Shown here piece by piece: positions 37,901 through 45,874 of a DNA stretch of 64,000 nt. The stretch comes from Parabacteroides sp. FAFU027 (GTDB taxonomy: Bacteria; Bacteroidota; Bacteroidia; Bacteroidales; UBA7332), in contig NZ_JAKZKV010000002.1 in assembly GCF_022808675.1 (NCBI RefSeq), positions 248,001-312,000 on the forward strand. The letters are read 5' to 3'. The translations under genes and the position numbers were made by a program. Numbering within the stretch: position 1 is the stretch's first letter; every line of letters starts with the position of its first letter. The notes under the pieces were generated by a model. The model did not search any database. It saw only the letters and a list, made by a program, of their open reading frames with translations, and was not told the DNA's origin.

Positions 37901-38704
37901 CATTGTACCCGGTGCAATTTCAATTTTTATGGGTAAATAAAAACTATCCTGCGGAGATGTATTGGTGGAAATGACACTTAGTTTAACAGCGCGGACGTCA
38001 ATGTTTCCGTAGGTATAGTTCTTATACCCTTTGCTATCGGTTACGAATGCCCGTGTGGTTCCCGGACCGACAGCAGTAACCAGACCGGCACCCGTGGTTG
38101 TCGCCACAGCGGTATTCACAGTTTGGAAAGTATAAGGAGGAGTACCGCTGTAACCGTAAAGTTGCATGGTTTCTCCCACAAACAAGGTTTGGTAGTCGGG
38201 ATAAATATCCGGTTTGGGGATGGAAGAGCAGTTGATTATCCCGTAATTCAGTGACATGGCCGGTGAGCCTTCGTTCAGATAGCTCACCGATGAAATATTC
38301 TGAATGTAGGTATAACCGCCCTGTATTGCCCTGAATCTGAGGTAAAACATATTGCCTTTACCCGACAGGGCCGATGCTCCTGCTCCGGCAATCACCAGGG
38401 TACCGGCAGTATTGCTGTTTACCGTAGGGATACTCCAGGATTTCATCACCGTACCCACGGAGTCAATCCCCAGATATTCGAGATAATTGGAGTTATAGTT
38501 TAATCCGAATTTGAAGGCATAGATTCCCCGTCCCGTCAGGACCGAATCGGCCCGTACAGCAACGTTGAAGGTATCGTTCTCCACCGGATTTTTACTTGCA
38601 ACGCTGAATCCGACAGTCTGCGCCGTCAGATTGCTGTACGAAAATAGCTGGACGCAAATTATCCACAGGATAACCGCCAGCGAGTGTTTATGGTTGGTTT
38701 TCAT
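28964..38704 (-). CDS. Giant modular T9SS-secreted surface protein (cohesin-like, CARDB, Calx-beta, PKD)
   Basis: 3246 residues with a signal peptide (LFSYSNLTAQ). Approximate modules: cohesin-like 30-155; Big_2-like 165-235; second cohesin-like 240-355; Fn3-like 370-455; CARDB 455-580 and 580-700; four Calx-beta-like repeats 705-1120 (VTDDQVAELNDNA, LNDGVQDGNQ); CARDB 1125-1235; carboxypeptidase-regulatory-like 1550-1625; Gly-rich then Cys-rich hydrophobic segment 1805-1920; Ig-like adhesive repeats about 2525-2820; PKD 3068-3151 (PVANAGPDQTVNEGE); T9SS type A sorting domain 3168-3246 (SLYPNPTKG). It should be secreted through the T9SS and anchored or released at the surface, probably in adhesion or glycan binding (inference). 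It follows the beta-helix gene by 91 bases on the same strand, so the two are likely cotranscribed. No catalytic domain was recognised. Confidence 0.85.
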   Translation of the reverse strand: MKTNHKHSLAVILWIICVQLFSYSNLTAQTVGFSVASKNPVENDTFNVAVRADSVLTGRGIYAFKFGLNYNSNYLEYLGIDSVGTVMKSWSIPTVNSNTAGTLVIAGAGASALSGKGNMFYLRFRAIQGGYTYIQNISSVSYLNEGSPAMSLNYGIINCSSIPKPDIYPDYQTLFVGETMQLYGYSGTPPYTFQTVNTAVATTTGAGLVTAVGPGTTRAFVTDSKGYKNYTYGNIDVRAVKLSVISTNTSPQDSFYLPIKIEIAPGTMIYSGSFELAFNSSLEGIKAAAITGDYNISVQNNAQANLVKVSFASGTGITGTGILCKVYMKAINSGVNSVNIQNVLCNESLLALTYSGNVTTECNPCVKATGLLPENGKQNLNSTVDLYWQPALNAKYYSLYLWEQGTTMPTTPYYSYIYGTSTWLYNLAPGKTFNWKLVSVNECSTAESDVQSFSVRPIPDLTVTDVQMPASVESGSAFTLTFTVKNIGQTTTGSSLWTDAVYMSTDSTGNSGMNYMVAKYNMGPLAVNGTYTQSYLVSVPAEYSGKYYLWVRADNSGSVTELSENNNQLRAINPITVELKPFPDILVKDIAASATATPGDSLQITWKVGNIGNAAALGGWTERISLISTTGVRAYLNPTYITVTRDLAVGETITRTAKFKLPEALRFSGDAKVEIELFPSSTLIEHSGNDANNKAVSANYVNVGKRLFLEIATGSLIESSTDDVRCIVTRSGEYDADMTANVTVAPTGQITIPATVTIPANNSSAVFYLKAIDNLLVDGTRNVSISVAASGFGGDTTRLQITDNEATVITAKLSKKTAVEGDNLQLTITRNLVTSSPLTLSVSTDKPSQWSFDNHAEIPANQASIVVPVYVTDDQVAELNDNAILTVSAYGYVSGKDTAFITDNDLPEVEFKLLMDTVQESAGIYATYGVIKRMKGDGVITVNLTPSLSNTLILPGSISLNKGVSEVKFNIGVIDNNLVDGNRKVTIKGSIYLSSCSCNTSAENGGIVQQDLVVVDNDGPSLSASANPASLYEGKVNAGTLTISRNTPPTNDLPITIKYNDPTEVSMQTSAVITAGQTSVSVPISTLNDGVQDGNQMVTFEVSTPGYASGYCYLYVTDLNKPDYAFAHVALSQSKAVTDSSIQISGYLQNVGYLNAPPGTIVNFYLSKDDYVDGNDDLLGYYTAPNGIPTGDSLRFVFNLKMPGKTGTYKIIAKANPDNIVTELVYTNNTSQPLAIEIAPEYSATAIVDQTVFLQNLPVTIHGTATKLNAKPAANVNVDVYLLCNGTRRQLSATTDDQGKYQIQFTPLFNEAGHFSVGACYPGQGLSTEQDAFDILGMKRATSDYLIWVTKKNLSLTGTIQINNSSNVALTNLIVKPDFLPAGCTMTFDTVKTLPGAGSVLINFTVKGTEITTGKDYKKIYLTIESNEGASTQFPAYYYCQAVEAQLNALPVSINTTMTKDKSRYYELLVYNSGAGEAGKTWITLPNVSYMSLVSADTISNILPWDTVKVTLKLTPTDVPLNTPITGNIAVNCSNGLGLSIPYKLEAVSEATGSLKVDAVDEYTYFTESAPHLSGAHVVVRHPFSGVILAEGFTDADGLFKVDSLPEGNYRLTVEATKHDTYQNIVTIDPGRENTATAYLSFQAISYTWEVVPTEIQDQYKIDLIMQYETSVPVPVVVIEMPSEMPQLVNDETYTFMVTLTNKGLITATDVQLNFPNDPEYEFVTNFTTMNLLAQQSIQVPVVMKRRAGYSPNPVSGLRSAESTEEALNCHDVVYTIYGFQCGPDKKWHRSDKGITFTGRECTYTGSISLPGGGGPVGDPSYGGGGGWPTGASGSAIPVTAPTAECDNCLMSLGLTAIGCIPALGPVITNGAGIIGCLLSLADMDIALKDVADCAMTAAGLVIDLSEIGCLYGLIRTAWECYQDPPVFVKSAMVVDDINAMTNVAALQKMPPILKQSMQDLTYYIYGYEALDSISGEIMGNWEWRSRVNTHDFINAVDSFIRQTRSFLPEDISRINQKMQGTDITSDDVDRFTSRWNNSLIAWNKQIYSPNDEYPDIIDKVKLKVYISKLDSASRYANKRGYEGIFDMLSDAWATTQDQIESGRKSVCASVTIQISQKLTMTREAFDGTLTISNGNTTTAMKEVKLNLEVKDENGNLANDLFQINTKALDILTGIDGTGELGAGQKGSATIQFIPEKGAAPTVAKSYSFGGSFSYLDPFSGTTVTRVLYPVTLEVHPSPDLWLHYFMQRDILGDDPLTPTIEPIVPAELALMIQNNGYGTAKSVKVESAQPVIVDNEKGLAIKFALIASNLNGQERQLEVTNIDFGNIAPKSTAIGEWWFTSTLLGHFVSYETKLTHLNSFGNPDLSLVSGATLHELIKSIRVYTMEDGINDFLVNEVQDASETPDIIYLSNGTTLDVHPAKSVSITGNINATNYEGELTVTPFLLGWNYAKISDPTGGRYKLVSVIRESDNQVIPLDNVWQTFVTLPDGKDPVYENMLHFVDDFSAILQVKYKLLFTLKEQNPPKVIKVDNIPVAVTTTPVTTVTVTFNKPIDPATFTYEDMNLSLQGGDNIMDNTVTVTQTSPTTFDVDLTTKTIGDGFYVLTIQAAGIKDTSGVSGTEGFKVGWTQYAHTPAIVEFTGLPANGVGTPIDYLIVRFTVPINTSTLTGDRFTWTKDGVPITGTVTITTMDTQSKLFKISGLSSFLSADATYKLTVDLTKIKSQDNVSGVLPQSVQWRVDTHAPAVSQILRRSTGGFDAQHATEVEVRFTEPVIGFGLSSIELWKDGVRQPLSQLNLTQVNSTTFLFTQFRLLTYYEGNYILKVKMDGIADSAGNVASGTVEQKWTVNRTAPPAVTNLHIAPDMGYSATDAITATPNLSVIMMVNAPKSRIQLYQNSYGTLTLLKDTANVGTGQLILPVSLSNSSNMELEVYCLDTLSNQSITTLDISIDNIALSAQWTNVPSTSQVLQPDSLVLEFSDKLLADDQLKQYLTLKANGIVVSTAPLSIVKISDKVYAVKGIRQAVQGVGGTYTLTADLTALRKYLSGKEGAVSAIAEWIIQPNKAPVANAGPDQTVNEGELVTLNGSASSDPDGDTFTYKWTAPAGITLSAANVAKPVFTAPMVDKDTEYTFTLVVNDGKADSPADQITVLVKNTGGSGVPYVKADSKRVSLYPNPTKGIVYVTINEPFAEGYVVMVYDSRGQTVQVIAKDKSVTRFSIDIGQCVTGVYTISVIAKEGTSTTKVIKE

Positions 38705-38795
38705 CGTAGTAGCATTTTAATGTTATCAATCTTTACCCAAATGCTAAACCGGAAAGTATGGACAAACGGGGTCCATTACTTTCCACGCGGTTTGG

Positions 38796-41700
38796 CTACT
38801 TTATCAGCACCTTTTTATCGGTTGAGATTTCATTAGAATGCAGACGGATGATATATACACCCTGCGGATGTGTACCTATGGCAGACAATGGGATAAAGAC
38901 ATTCTTCATTCCCGGAGCCAGCTCTTTTATCAAGGTTGAATAAACAACTTTACCTGTGATATCAGTCAATTGAACACTCAGGTTATTAACGGATTCCGGC
39001 TGGCTAAAGCCGATGCAAACGGCATTTTCCTGTACCGTGATGGTCGGTTCATTGGCTATCGAAGTCGATTGCAATCCGGTAGCGACCTTCAGGCTGTTGA
39101 CTGTCACCGGAGTAACTGTCGCCAGATTGGTTTCATTGGCCAGGCCGGATGCCAGGTCAATCGTCGATTCGCTGATTTGCGCATTCTTCAGGGCAAATTC
39201 AAGATAAATCGGCTCATTCTGCAAATTCAAATCATAGGCAGAGGCCATGGAAACCGCAATCTCTCCGTTGCCGGTATTTTCACTTTTTGCAAATGAGAAT
39301 TCGGTTGAACATTTACCTGCTTCGATATTTACCAGGCTGATGTGCTCCGGATTAAAGGCAAATTTCAGATCCAGTGACCTTACGTTTAGGCCGGTAGTAA
39401 GCTGTACCGGTATGGTAAAGGTTCCTTTTCCGGCATTCAGCATAATATCGCTGAATGAAACGGAGGCGTTATCGGCAATGACAGCGCTTTTGAGTGCGCT
39501 CTTTTCAAACCAGTTGATCAGGCCGACATTGTATTGCAGAATCATGGAAGCATCATAAGATGTGACGAATTTGTTTCCACTGACATCGGCTACGCCAATC
39601 TGCTTGGGAGTCAATATAATATTGGATACTAAATATTGCAGAATCAACGATGCGTCGTAAGGATTGATGGTGCCATTGATACTGACGTCGCCAAGTTCGG
39701 GCTTGACCACCTGAGTGAGGTAAGGTGTAAAGACGACATTATCCGAAACGCGTTCTCCTGTACCGGTAGGATTGGAGGTATGTTTCGGGCCGGTGGCACT
39801 GTTCCACCAGCAGTTGGTTGCAGTCACAGTATTCGAAGTGGACAGGTTTTGGACAGCATAACCGCTGTTTGGATCAGTCCCGCTAAAGTCACAATTACTA
39901 ATGATGGGCAATGAAGTATTGTTACATTTAATTCCGTTATACCCATTTATAAAACGGCAATTCTGAATAGTGGGTGATGCATTATCCATATTAACGGCTG
40001 ACCTCGAGTTGTAATAGGAGGCATATCTGAAAATGCAGTTTTGCAAAACACAATTGACATCAATGGCCTCGTTGTAGAAATAAATTCCCTGCCAGGCATT
40101 ATTCCACGGACCATTTGTATCGCCATTGTTGTAGGTATCTCCACCATAGAAATCATCCCGGTCGGAAGTAAATACAATTACGCTATCCACGGTACTTCCA
40201 CCCACAGCCATCAATCCGTTTCTGACGTCGAGGTAACCATAGTCATTAAATTTGCAGATTACACCCGGATTAATAGTCAGTTTTGCGCCTGTACCCACGG
40301 TATAGTTTCGGAAAATGTAAGGTATATTGGTAATGCCGCCAAAGTCCCTTTTGGCGAGAGTTGCATCCTGTGTAAGCGTTTCATCATTTACCCGGATTCC
40401 TCTTCCCGTCGTACCTGAGATAGTGTTGCCGACTGTCGATTTCGGATAGGTCAGTAGCGAGGTATTAAACGGATAGGCTATGTTGTTGAATGCACAGTTA
40501 TCAATAGCCGGCGCACTGTTTCCAACCAACGAAATACCGATCTGGCCGGAATTTTCAAAAGCACAGTTTTTAATTGTCGGAGAAGCATTATTCAACTGTA
40601 TCGGAGTTGTGGTGGAATACCGGAAAATGGCATGATCGATGGTGCTGGAATCGTTTGAAGCATCATAAAAAACAAAGTAACCTCCGTTACTGTTATAGCC
40701 TCCCTGTCCGTTCTGCTGGCTGTCTTTCGGATTGCCATATGCATCATCTTCCACAGTAGTAAATACGACCGGTTTTTCAACTGTCCCCTGTATATTCAGT
40801 TTTCCATAAATTTCCCAGCGGCCCGGCCCTTTAAAGGTCAGTCCGGCCGGTATCGTCAACTGGTCATTGACGGTCAGTGTATTATCATACCACAAATAGG
40901 TAATCGGATTGTATCCGGCAAAATTGCGAACGGGAACCGTACCGCTAACCGTTCCGGCCCTTAGTTTAATCGCAATATCCGCCACATTGGCCAGGGTATT
41001 GTTTCCCGTAAATGTCGGGTTGGCAAACATATCCATATAGAGCGGTTCCCAACCGATATTTTGGATGGCACAATCTTTTATTTCGGGATTGGCATTTCCG
41101 AAAATACCGATTCCGCATCGGGCGGAGAAATTGACCTTAACCGAATCAAGGAGTACCCGGCAATCGTAAATGCCTATCGGCGCATAAGTGTACCCGCTAT
41201 TATAAGCATCTCCACTGTATTTGATTTCACAGTTGCGGAGGATATTTTCAGTATCGCTGGCGGTTCCGGTAAATACCAGTCCCATCCAGTCGTCATTTCC
41301 GGGGACAGAACCGGTTCCGTCATTATTGGTGTCTCCCCAGGCTGAGTCATCGCGTATCGAGGTGAATGTGATTTTATCATTTTTTGTACCAATGGCTTTC
41401 AGGGCTCCATTGACCCAGATTCCGCTATTCCAGTAACTCTGAAATTTCAGGATTACCCCGGGAGCAATGTTCATTACATTCCCCGGATCAATGGTAATCT
41501 GATGTGTCAGGATATAGGGCAAATTGGTATATCCGGCAAAATTCATCTTTTTCAGTGTGGGAGAATCATTTTCCACGCCATCCAGTTCTATCCCGATATA
41601 TCCTACATTAGTCAACGTATTTCCCGATATATCAGGTGTTCCCGTACTCAACTGGTAGCCGATGGGGTATTGAGGAACATTGATAAAACTGTTGTTGGTT

Positions 41701-43307
41701 ACCTTTGCATTTTTACTAAACCAGACAGCGTTGTAAGTATTTTTGATTTCGCATTTGTTCACCACGTTGGAGTTCTTCACATAAATCCCCCAGTTTCCGG
41801 AGTTATAACCGATATAGTTGAACTTCCAGTTTTCCAGTCTCGACTCGGCTGTACTGTACAAGGCTATCCGACCGCCATCGCTGTAGTTGATGGTTTGAGT
41901 CCCGTTATTCTGTGAGTCTGCCGGATTGCCATAATTATCATCGGCAATGTGAGTGAAAATGATTGGTTCGAGTGCCGTTCCGATACCGGTTATTACACCG
42001 TTTCCTGTTATCATGGAGTTATAGTTACGGCATTTGATCACAACCCCCGGATCTATAGTCAGCGAGGCAGTATCAAGTACGGTCGTAATATCGTAGAGGC
42101 AATAGGAGATATTATTTATCCCGATAAAGGATAGCTTTTTCAGTTGGGCTTTATCCGTAACCGAGGTTCCACCACGTAGCCCGATCGCCCTGATTTCAGA
42201 ACTATTGAATTGAATCGAGTCATTGATAAAAACGGGATTCGCATTCATATCCATCAATACATTGAATACCTCCCCGGCAGTTGTAATTGAAGGTCCCAGA
42301 TAACAATTAGAGATAACCGGTTTGCTATATCCGTCAATGTGCAGGTTAAAGGCATTCCCTACAAACCGGCAGCTGTCAATGGTCGGTGATGCATTTTCGA
42401 TTTCCATCGCATTGTACCATTCGTAGTAGTTGTAATTGGCATTGCGGATGATACAATTTCTCAATATACAGGCCGTATCAATGGCACTGTTATGAATATT
42501 CATTCCCAGCCAATAGCTGGAAGCTGGTGTCTTTTCAAATATGATCGGTTTATCTTTTGTACCCAAAGCCTTTATTTTACCATACACCTGAATTTCGGTA
42601 TTGGCAATCTGCAAATCAACACCCGGATCCATTTTCAGGGTTCCGGTTGCACGCACCTGGATACTGTTGTCATTATAGTAGGGATATCCGAAGTTTTTCA
42701 GCCAAAACAGCTCATTCACCTCACTGAAATCAATATCGACATAGTCATAGGTATTATTTGAAAAATCGAGATTGGTCCCCGGATTAATCGTTCCCGCTCC
42801 GTAATAGGTAATCGGGAAGTTGGTATTTGAAATCTTTGTCTTATCTATGTTTAATGTACCCAGATTACTGATGCGTATTGTCCCGCTCAGGTTACTTATG
42901 ATACAGCTGTTCAGCGTCATCTGCCCTTTCCGCACATAAAGGTTCGAGGCATATTCCACCGTACAGCTGGTCAGGTTTACATTTCCGGTCTCATAGTATT
43001 CGTAAGAGACATAGATCCCGTCATAAAAGCCTTTGGCGGTACTACCATTGGCGGTAAAGGTTGCTCCGGTGGCATTGAGCGTTCCCCTCACATGCAGATA
43101 GACTCCGCCGTTAAACTTTACCGTCACTCCTGATTGTACAGTCAGTGTAACTCCGGAATTTACGTCTATACTATTCGTGATGATGTAGGGACTGCCAGCG
43201 GTAGTCCAGGTCGTGTTGCTCGCAATGCTCGAGCTTACAGTTGTTTGAGCCAATAGCGCCAGACTATTCATCATTGCGCACAAAAGGAGAAGCGTAAACT
43301 TTTTCAT
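38796..43307 (-). CDS. Right-handed beta-helix protein with dockerin-like, cohesin-like and T9SS domains
   Basis: 1503 residues with signal peptide MKKFTLLLLCAMMNSLALLA. Residues about 20-1190 are parallel beta-helix repeats (recurring SPTIDSC, NCIIRNA, ITGIGT and GKLNIQGT turns and asparagine ladders). A dockerin-like pair follows at about 1206-1265 (GDVSINGTINPYDASLILQY and VADVSGNKFVTSYDASMIL, both with calcium-loop spacing), then a cohesin-like beta-sandwich at 1275-1405 (TFTIPVQLTTGLNVRSLDLK) and a T9SS sorting domain at 1420-1503. Beta-helices of this type bind or cleave polysaccharide; no catalytic triad is evident. Being first in the pair, it probably shares a promoter with the giant gene. 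Confidence 0.85.
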   Translation of the reverse strand: MKKFTLLLLCAMMNSLALLAQTTVSSSIASNTTWTTAGSPYIITNSIDVNSGVTLTVQSGVTVKFNGGVYLHVRGTLNATGATFTANGSTAKGFYDGIYVSYEYYETGNVNLTSCTVEYASNLYVRKGQMTLNSCIISNLSGTIRISNLGTLNIDKTKISNTNFPITYYGAGTINPGTNLDFSNNTYDYVDIDFSEVNELFWLKNFGYPYYNDNSIQVRATGTLKMDPGVDLQIANTEIQVYGKIKALGTKDKPIIFEKTPASSYWLGMNIHNSAIDTACILRNCIIRNANYNYYEWYNAMEIENASPTIDSCRFVGNAFNLHIDGYSKPVISNCYLGPSITTAGEVFNVLMDMNANPVFINDSIQFNSSEIRAIGLRGGTSVTDKAQLKKLSFIGINNISYCLYDITTVLDTASLTIDPGVVIKCRNYNSMITGNGVITGIGTALEPIIFTHIADDNYGNPADSQNNGTQTINYSDGGRIALYSTAESRLENWKFNYIGYNSGNWGIYVKNSNVVNKCEIKNTYNAVWFSKNAKVTNNSFINVPQYPIGYQLSTGTPDISGNTLTNVGYIGIELDGVENDSPTLKKMNFAGYTNLPYILTHQITIDPGNVMNIAPGVILKFQSYWNSGIWVNGALKAIGTKNDKITFTSIRDDSAWGDTNNDGTGSVPGNDDWMGLVFTGTASDTENILRNCEIKYSGDAYNSGYTYAPIGIYDCRVLLDSVKVNFSARCGIGIFGNANPEIKDCAIQNIGWEPLYMDMFANPTFTGNNTLANVADIAIKLRAGTVSGTVPVRNFAGYNPITYLWYDNTLTVNDQLTIPAGLTFKGPGRWEIYGKLNIQGTVEKPVVFTTVEDDAYGNPKDSQQNGQGGYNSNGGYFVFYDASNDSSTIDHAIFRYSTTTPIQLNNASPTIKNCAFENSGQIGISLVGNSAPAIDNCAFNNIAYPFNTSLLTYPKSTVGNTISGTTGRGIRVNDETLTQDATLAKRDFGGITNIPYIFRNYTVGTGAKLTINPGVICKFNDYGYLDVRNGLMAVGGSTVDSVIVFTSDRDDFYGGDTYNNGDTNGPWNNAWQGIYFYNEAIDVNCVLQNCIFRYASYYNSRSAVNMDNASPTIQNCRFINGYNGIKCNNTSLPIISNCDFSGTDPNSGYAVQNLSTSNTVTATNCWWNSATGPKHTSNPTGTGERVSDNVVFTPYLTQVVKPELGDVSINGTINPYDASLILQYLVSNIILTPKQIGVADVSGNKFVTSYDASMILQYNVGLINWFEKSALKSAVIADNASVSFSDIMLNAGKGTFTIPVQLTTGLNVRSLDLKFAFNPEHISLVNIEAGKCSTEFSFAKSENTGNGEIAVSMASAYDLNLQNEPIYLEFALKNAQISESTIDLASGLANETNLATVTPVTVNSLKVATGLQSTSIANEPTITVQENAVCIGFSQPESVNNLSVQLTDITGKVVYSTLIKELAPGMKNVFIPLSAIGTHPQGVYIIRLHSNEISTDKKVLIK

Positions 43308-43764
43308 GGCAATAGTTATTTGGTTTAGGTTGATTATGTTCAGAGAAATAGTTAAGCTGAAAAATCGTATTGCAGCAGGGTTAGGTTATAAATCAATTTG
43401 ACAAATAAATCCTTGATGCAAAAGAGAAAGAACCGGACTCAGTAAGTATCGTTGGGGAAAAGCAATTCAGAAAAAAGCCGAAATGGCGCTGTGTGAATTA
43501 ATAATCCTAACAGAAAAAGGAACAAAGGTGGACGTTTTACACAAACATCAGGTTCAGGTTAATCACTTCAAAGCCTCGCAATGTAAATTCGTTTCATAAA
43601 AACACGTAGGCTATAATTAAACAAACTTCCCCCCTTCACTTGTTCATACCCGATTACGATTTTCACCTTTCATAAATATCTTGTCAAAGTACTGAGTATC
43701 TACCGTTTTATGTTTGTCAGGATGTCTTAACCATTATTATTCTGAGGAACTTTATTCAAATCCG
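43308..43764. other. Divergent intergenic region
   Basis: About 460 bases between the beta-helix gene (minus) and the HAD gene (plus). No open frame or repeat of note. No clear TAnnTTTG element faces the beta-helix gene, so its promoter is unassigned. Confidence 0.4.
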
Positions 43765-43772
43765 TAACTTTG
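43765..43772 (+). promoter_or_regulatory. Bacteroidota -7 element for the HAD gene
   Basis: TAACTTTG matches TAnnTTTG and lies 24 bases before the chosen ATG. No clear -33 TTTG is seen. Confidence 0.55.
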
Positions 43773-43796
43773 CAACGTCTTAATAATTACAAGGAA

Positions 43797-44435
43797 ATGA
43801 AGAATATTTGTGCGCTTTTTGATATGGACGGCGTATTACTTGATACGGAGTCACAATACGATATATTCTGGCACTCGATGGGCGAGAAATACGACCTGGG
43901 CATCGAGAAGTTTGAGAAGAAAATCAAGGGAACCACACTGGTTTCTATTCTTACAAAATACTTTTCTCACCTGCCGGAGTCGGAGCACGATCTGATCAAA
44001 CAATCGTTGCTTGACTTTGAAAAAAACATGACCTACTCCGATATTCCGGGTGTGATGAACTTCATCAACGAACTGAAAGAAAACAACATCAAGGTAGGGA
44101 TGGTGACCAGTTCTGACGATGAGAAACTCTCGGCTGTTTTCAAGCAACGTGCCGGATTCGACAAGATGTTCGACACCATCGTTTCGGCCAACCGCATTAC
44201 GCAAGGCAAACCTCACCCCATGTGCTACCTGTCGGCTGCTAAGGATCTCGGTATTGATCCGGAGAACTGCTACGTATTCGAAGATGCTCTGTCCGGAATT
44301 CAGGCAGGCACTGATGCCGGTATGACTGTCATCGGTCTGGCTACGACCAATCCGGCAGAAGTGATTCAGGATAAGGTTTCCAAAGTTATTCCCCATTTTG
44401 AGGATTTCTCTGTGGAAGAGATGAAAGCAATATAA
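43797..44435 (+). CDS. HAD-family phosphatase, beta-phosphoglucomutase-like
   Basis: 212 residues from the ATG at 43797, behind AAGGA and the -7 element; the frame's earlier ATG lies in the promoter. HAD motifs: I DMDGVLLDTES (nucleophile and acid Asp), II MVTSSD, III Lys in ITQGKPHP and IV FEDALSG. The helical cap between about 20 and 85 gives subfamily I, typical of small sugar-phosphate or nucleotide phosphatases. Cytoplasmic; substrate not determinable. It is probably a single-gene unit, ended by a hairpin at 44469. Confidence 0.85.
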   Translation: MKNICALFDMDGVLLDTESQYDIFWHSMGEKYDLGIEKFEKKIKGTTLVSILTKYFSHLPESEHDLIKQSLLDFEKNMTYSDIPGVMNFINELKENNIKVGMVTSSDDEKLSAVFKQRAGFDKMFDTIVSANRITQGKPHPMCYLSAAKDLGIDPENCYVFEDALSGIQAGTDAGMTVIGLATTNPAEVIQDKVSKVIPHFEDFSVEEMKAI

Positions 44436-44468
44436 CCAATCCGATAACCACTCCTTTATATATTTAGC

Positions 44469-44503
44469 AAAGCGGCTTCAGCTTGATTCTGAGGTCGCTT
44501 TTT
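44469..44503 (+). terminator. Rho-independent terminator after the HAD gene
   Basis: AAAGCGGCTTCAG pairs (two mismatches) with CTGAGGTCGCTTT and runs into TTTTTC. Confidence 0.7.
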
Positions 44504-44614
44504 CATTTTATTCATAATAAACTGTCGAATCAGTACCTTTTAATGTTGAACCTTGTTTTCCCGGAGACATTTGTCCAAAAACGCCCAATCTTCATGACTT
44601 TCGTAAAAAAGCTC

Positions 44615-44622
44615 TATCTTTG
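44615..44622 (+). promoter_or_regulatory. Bacteroidota -7 element for the GNAT-like gene
   Basis: TATCTTTG, 19 bases before the ATG at 44642. It rules out the longer frame that would start at 44483. Confidence 0.65.
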
Positions 44623-44641
44623 CGCTCCAACTTTGAAAAAT

Positions 44642-45775
44642 ATGGCAGTAACTATTCGTCCGGTTAACAGTAAGAGCGAACTTAAACAGTTTGTAAAATT
44701 CAGAATTGACCTCTACAAAGAGAATCCCTACGCTATCCCGCCATTGTATATGGATGAAATGGGAACGCTTGACCCAAAGAAAAATCCGGCTTTTGAATTT
44801 TGTGAAGCACAATGTTTCCTGGCTTACCGTGATGGTAAAATCGTGGGGCGTATTGCCGCCTTTATTAATCACAAAGCGAATGAGACCTGGAAGGAAAAGA
44901 ACGGACGATTCGGATTCATTGACTTTATCGACGATGAAGAGGTATCTTCTGCCCTGCTCAAAGCTGCCGAAGATTGGGTAAAAGCCAAAGGGATGAACCA
45001 CCTGCACGGTCCGCTCGGATTCACCGACTTTGACCAGGAAGGTATGTTGGTGGAAGGTTTCGACCAGTTGGGTACAATGGCCACCATCTACAACTACCCC
45101 TATTATCCGCAACACATAGAAAAGCTGGGGTATCGGAAAGACGCCGACTGGGTGGAATTCAAAATCTACATCCCAGACTCGATTCCCGATAAGCACAAAC
45201 GTATTTCTGAAATCGTGATGAAGAAATACAATCTTCGTATCCTCAAGCATACCAGCCCAAAAAAGCTGATCAAAGAGGGTTACGGAAATAAAATTTTCGA
45301 GCTGGTAAATAATTCATACAGCCACCTTTACGGTTTTACACCTTTATCAACCAAACAGATCGACTACTACATCAAGATGTATCTCTCGATGTTGAAGCTG
45401 GAATTCCTGACATTGATTGTGGATGAAAATGATGATCTTATTGCCTTTGGTGTGGCTATGCCCTCTCTCTCTAAAGCGCTTCAAAAGGCACAGGGCAAGC
45501 TCTTCCCGTTCGGATTTATCCATATCCTTAAAGCGTTGAAAGTGAAAAACCCGATAGTAGATTTGCTATTGATTGCGGTTCGTCCCGACTATCAGAGCAA
45601 GGGTGTAAATGCGCTGATGTTTTACGACCTGATCCCTCACTTCAAAAACGCGGGTGTCGTTTATGCCGAAAGTAATCCGGAGCTCGTGGAAAACGAAAAA
45701 GTGCAGTCGCAGTGGGAATATTTCAAATTCGAACAACACAAACGCCGTCGCGCCTTTATCAAAGACCTAAAATAA
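44642..45775 (+). CDS. GNAT-like acyltransferase protein
   Basis: 377 residues from the ATG at 44642. The start is set by the -7 element just upstream; 53 extra in-frame codons would include the promoter. The N-terminal part (FLAYRDGKIVGRIAAFINH) and a second copy-like segment (FLTLIVDENDDLIAFGVAMP, AVRPDYQSKGVNALM) resemble GNAT folds, with Q/RxxG-like acyl-CoA contacts in DYQSKGVNAL. This conserved Bacteroidota protein has no assigned substrate. It is monogenic, ended by a shared bidirectional terminator. Confidence 0.7.
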   Translation: MAVTIRPVNSKSELKQFVKFRIDLYKENPYAIPPLYMDEMGTLDPKKNPAFEFCEAQCFLAYRDGKIVGRIAAFINHKANETWKEKNGRFGFIDFIDDEEVSSALLKAAEDWVKAKGMNHLHGPLGFTDFDQEGMLVEGFDQLGTMATIYNYPYYPQHIEKLGYRKDADWVEFKIYIPDSIPDKHKRISEIVMKKYNLRILKHTSPKKLIKEGYGNKIFELVNNSYSHLYGFTPLSTKQIDYYIKMYLSMLKLEFLTLIVDENDDLIAFGVAMPSLSKALQKAQGKLFPFGFIHILKALKVKNPIVDLLLIAVRPDYQSKGVNALMFYDLIPHFKNAGVVYAESNPELVENEKVQSQWEYFKFEQHKRRRAFIKDLK

Positions 45776-45815
45776 ATTGCCAATATAATAAGATGGATTA
45801 GCAACATCTGTTATG

Positions 45816-45846
45816 AAAACGCGGACCACTCGGTTCGCGTTTTTTT
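45816..45846. terminator. Bidirectional terminator between convergent genes
   Basis: AAAACGCGGACC pairs with GGTTCGCGTTTT (one wobble), followed by a T run on the plus strand and an A/T-rich exit on the minus strand. Confidence 0.75.
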
Positions 45847-45874
45847 GTTATGTGTCACCCCTTGAGTTGGCGAT

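Noticed and set aside
28964-38704. Many long plus-strand frames opposite the giant gene
   Set aside because: Antisense shadows created by its codon bias; none has motifs or start signals.
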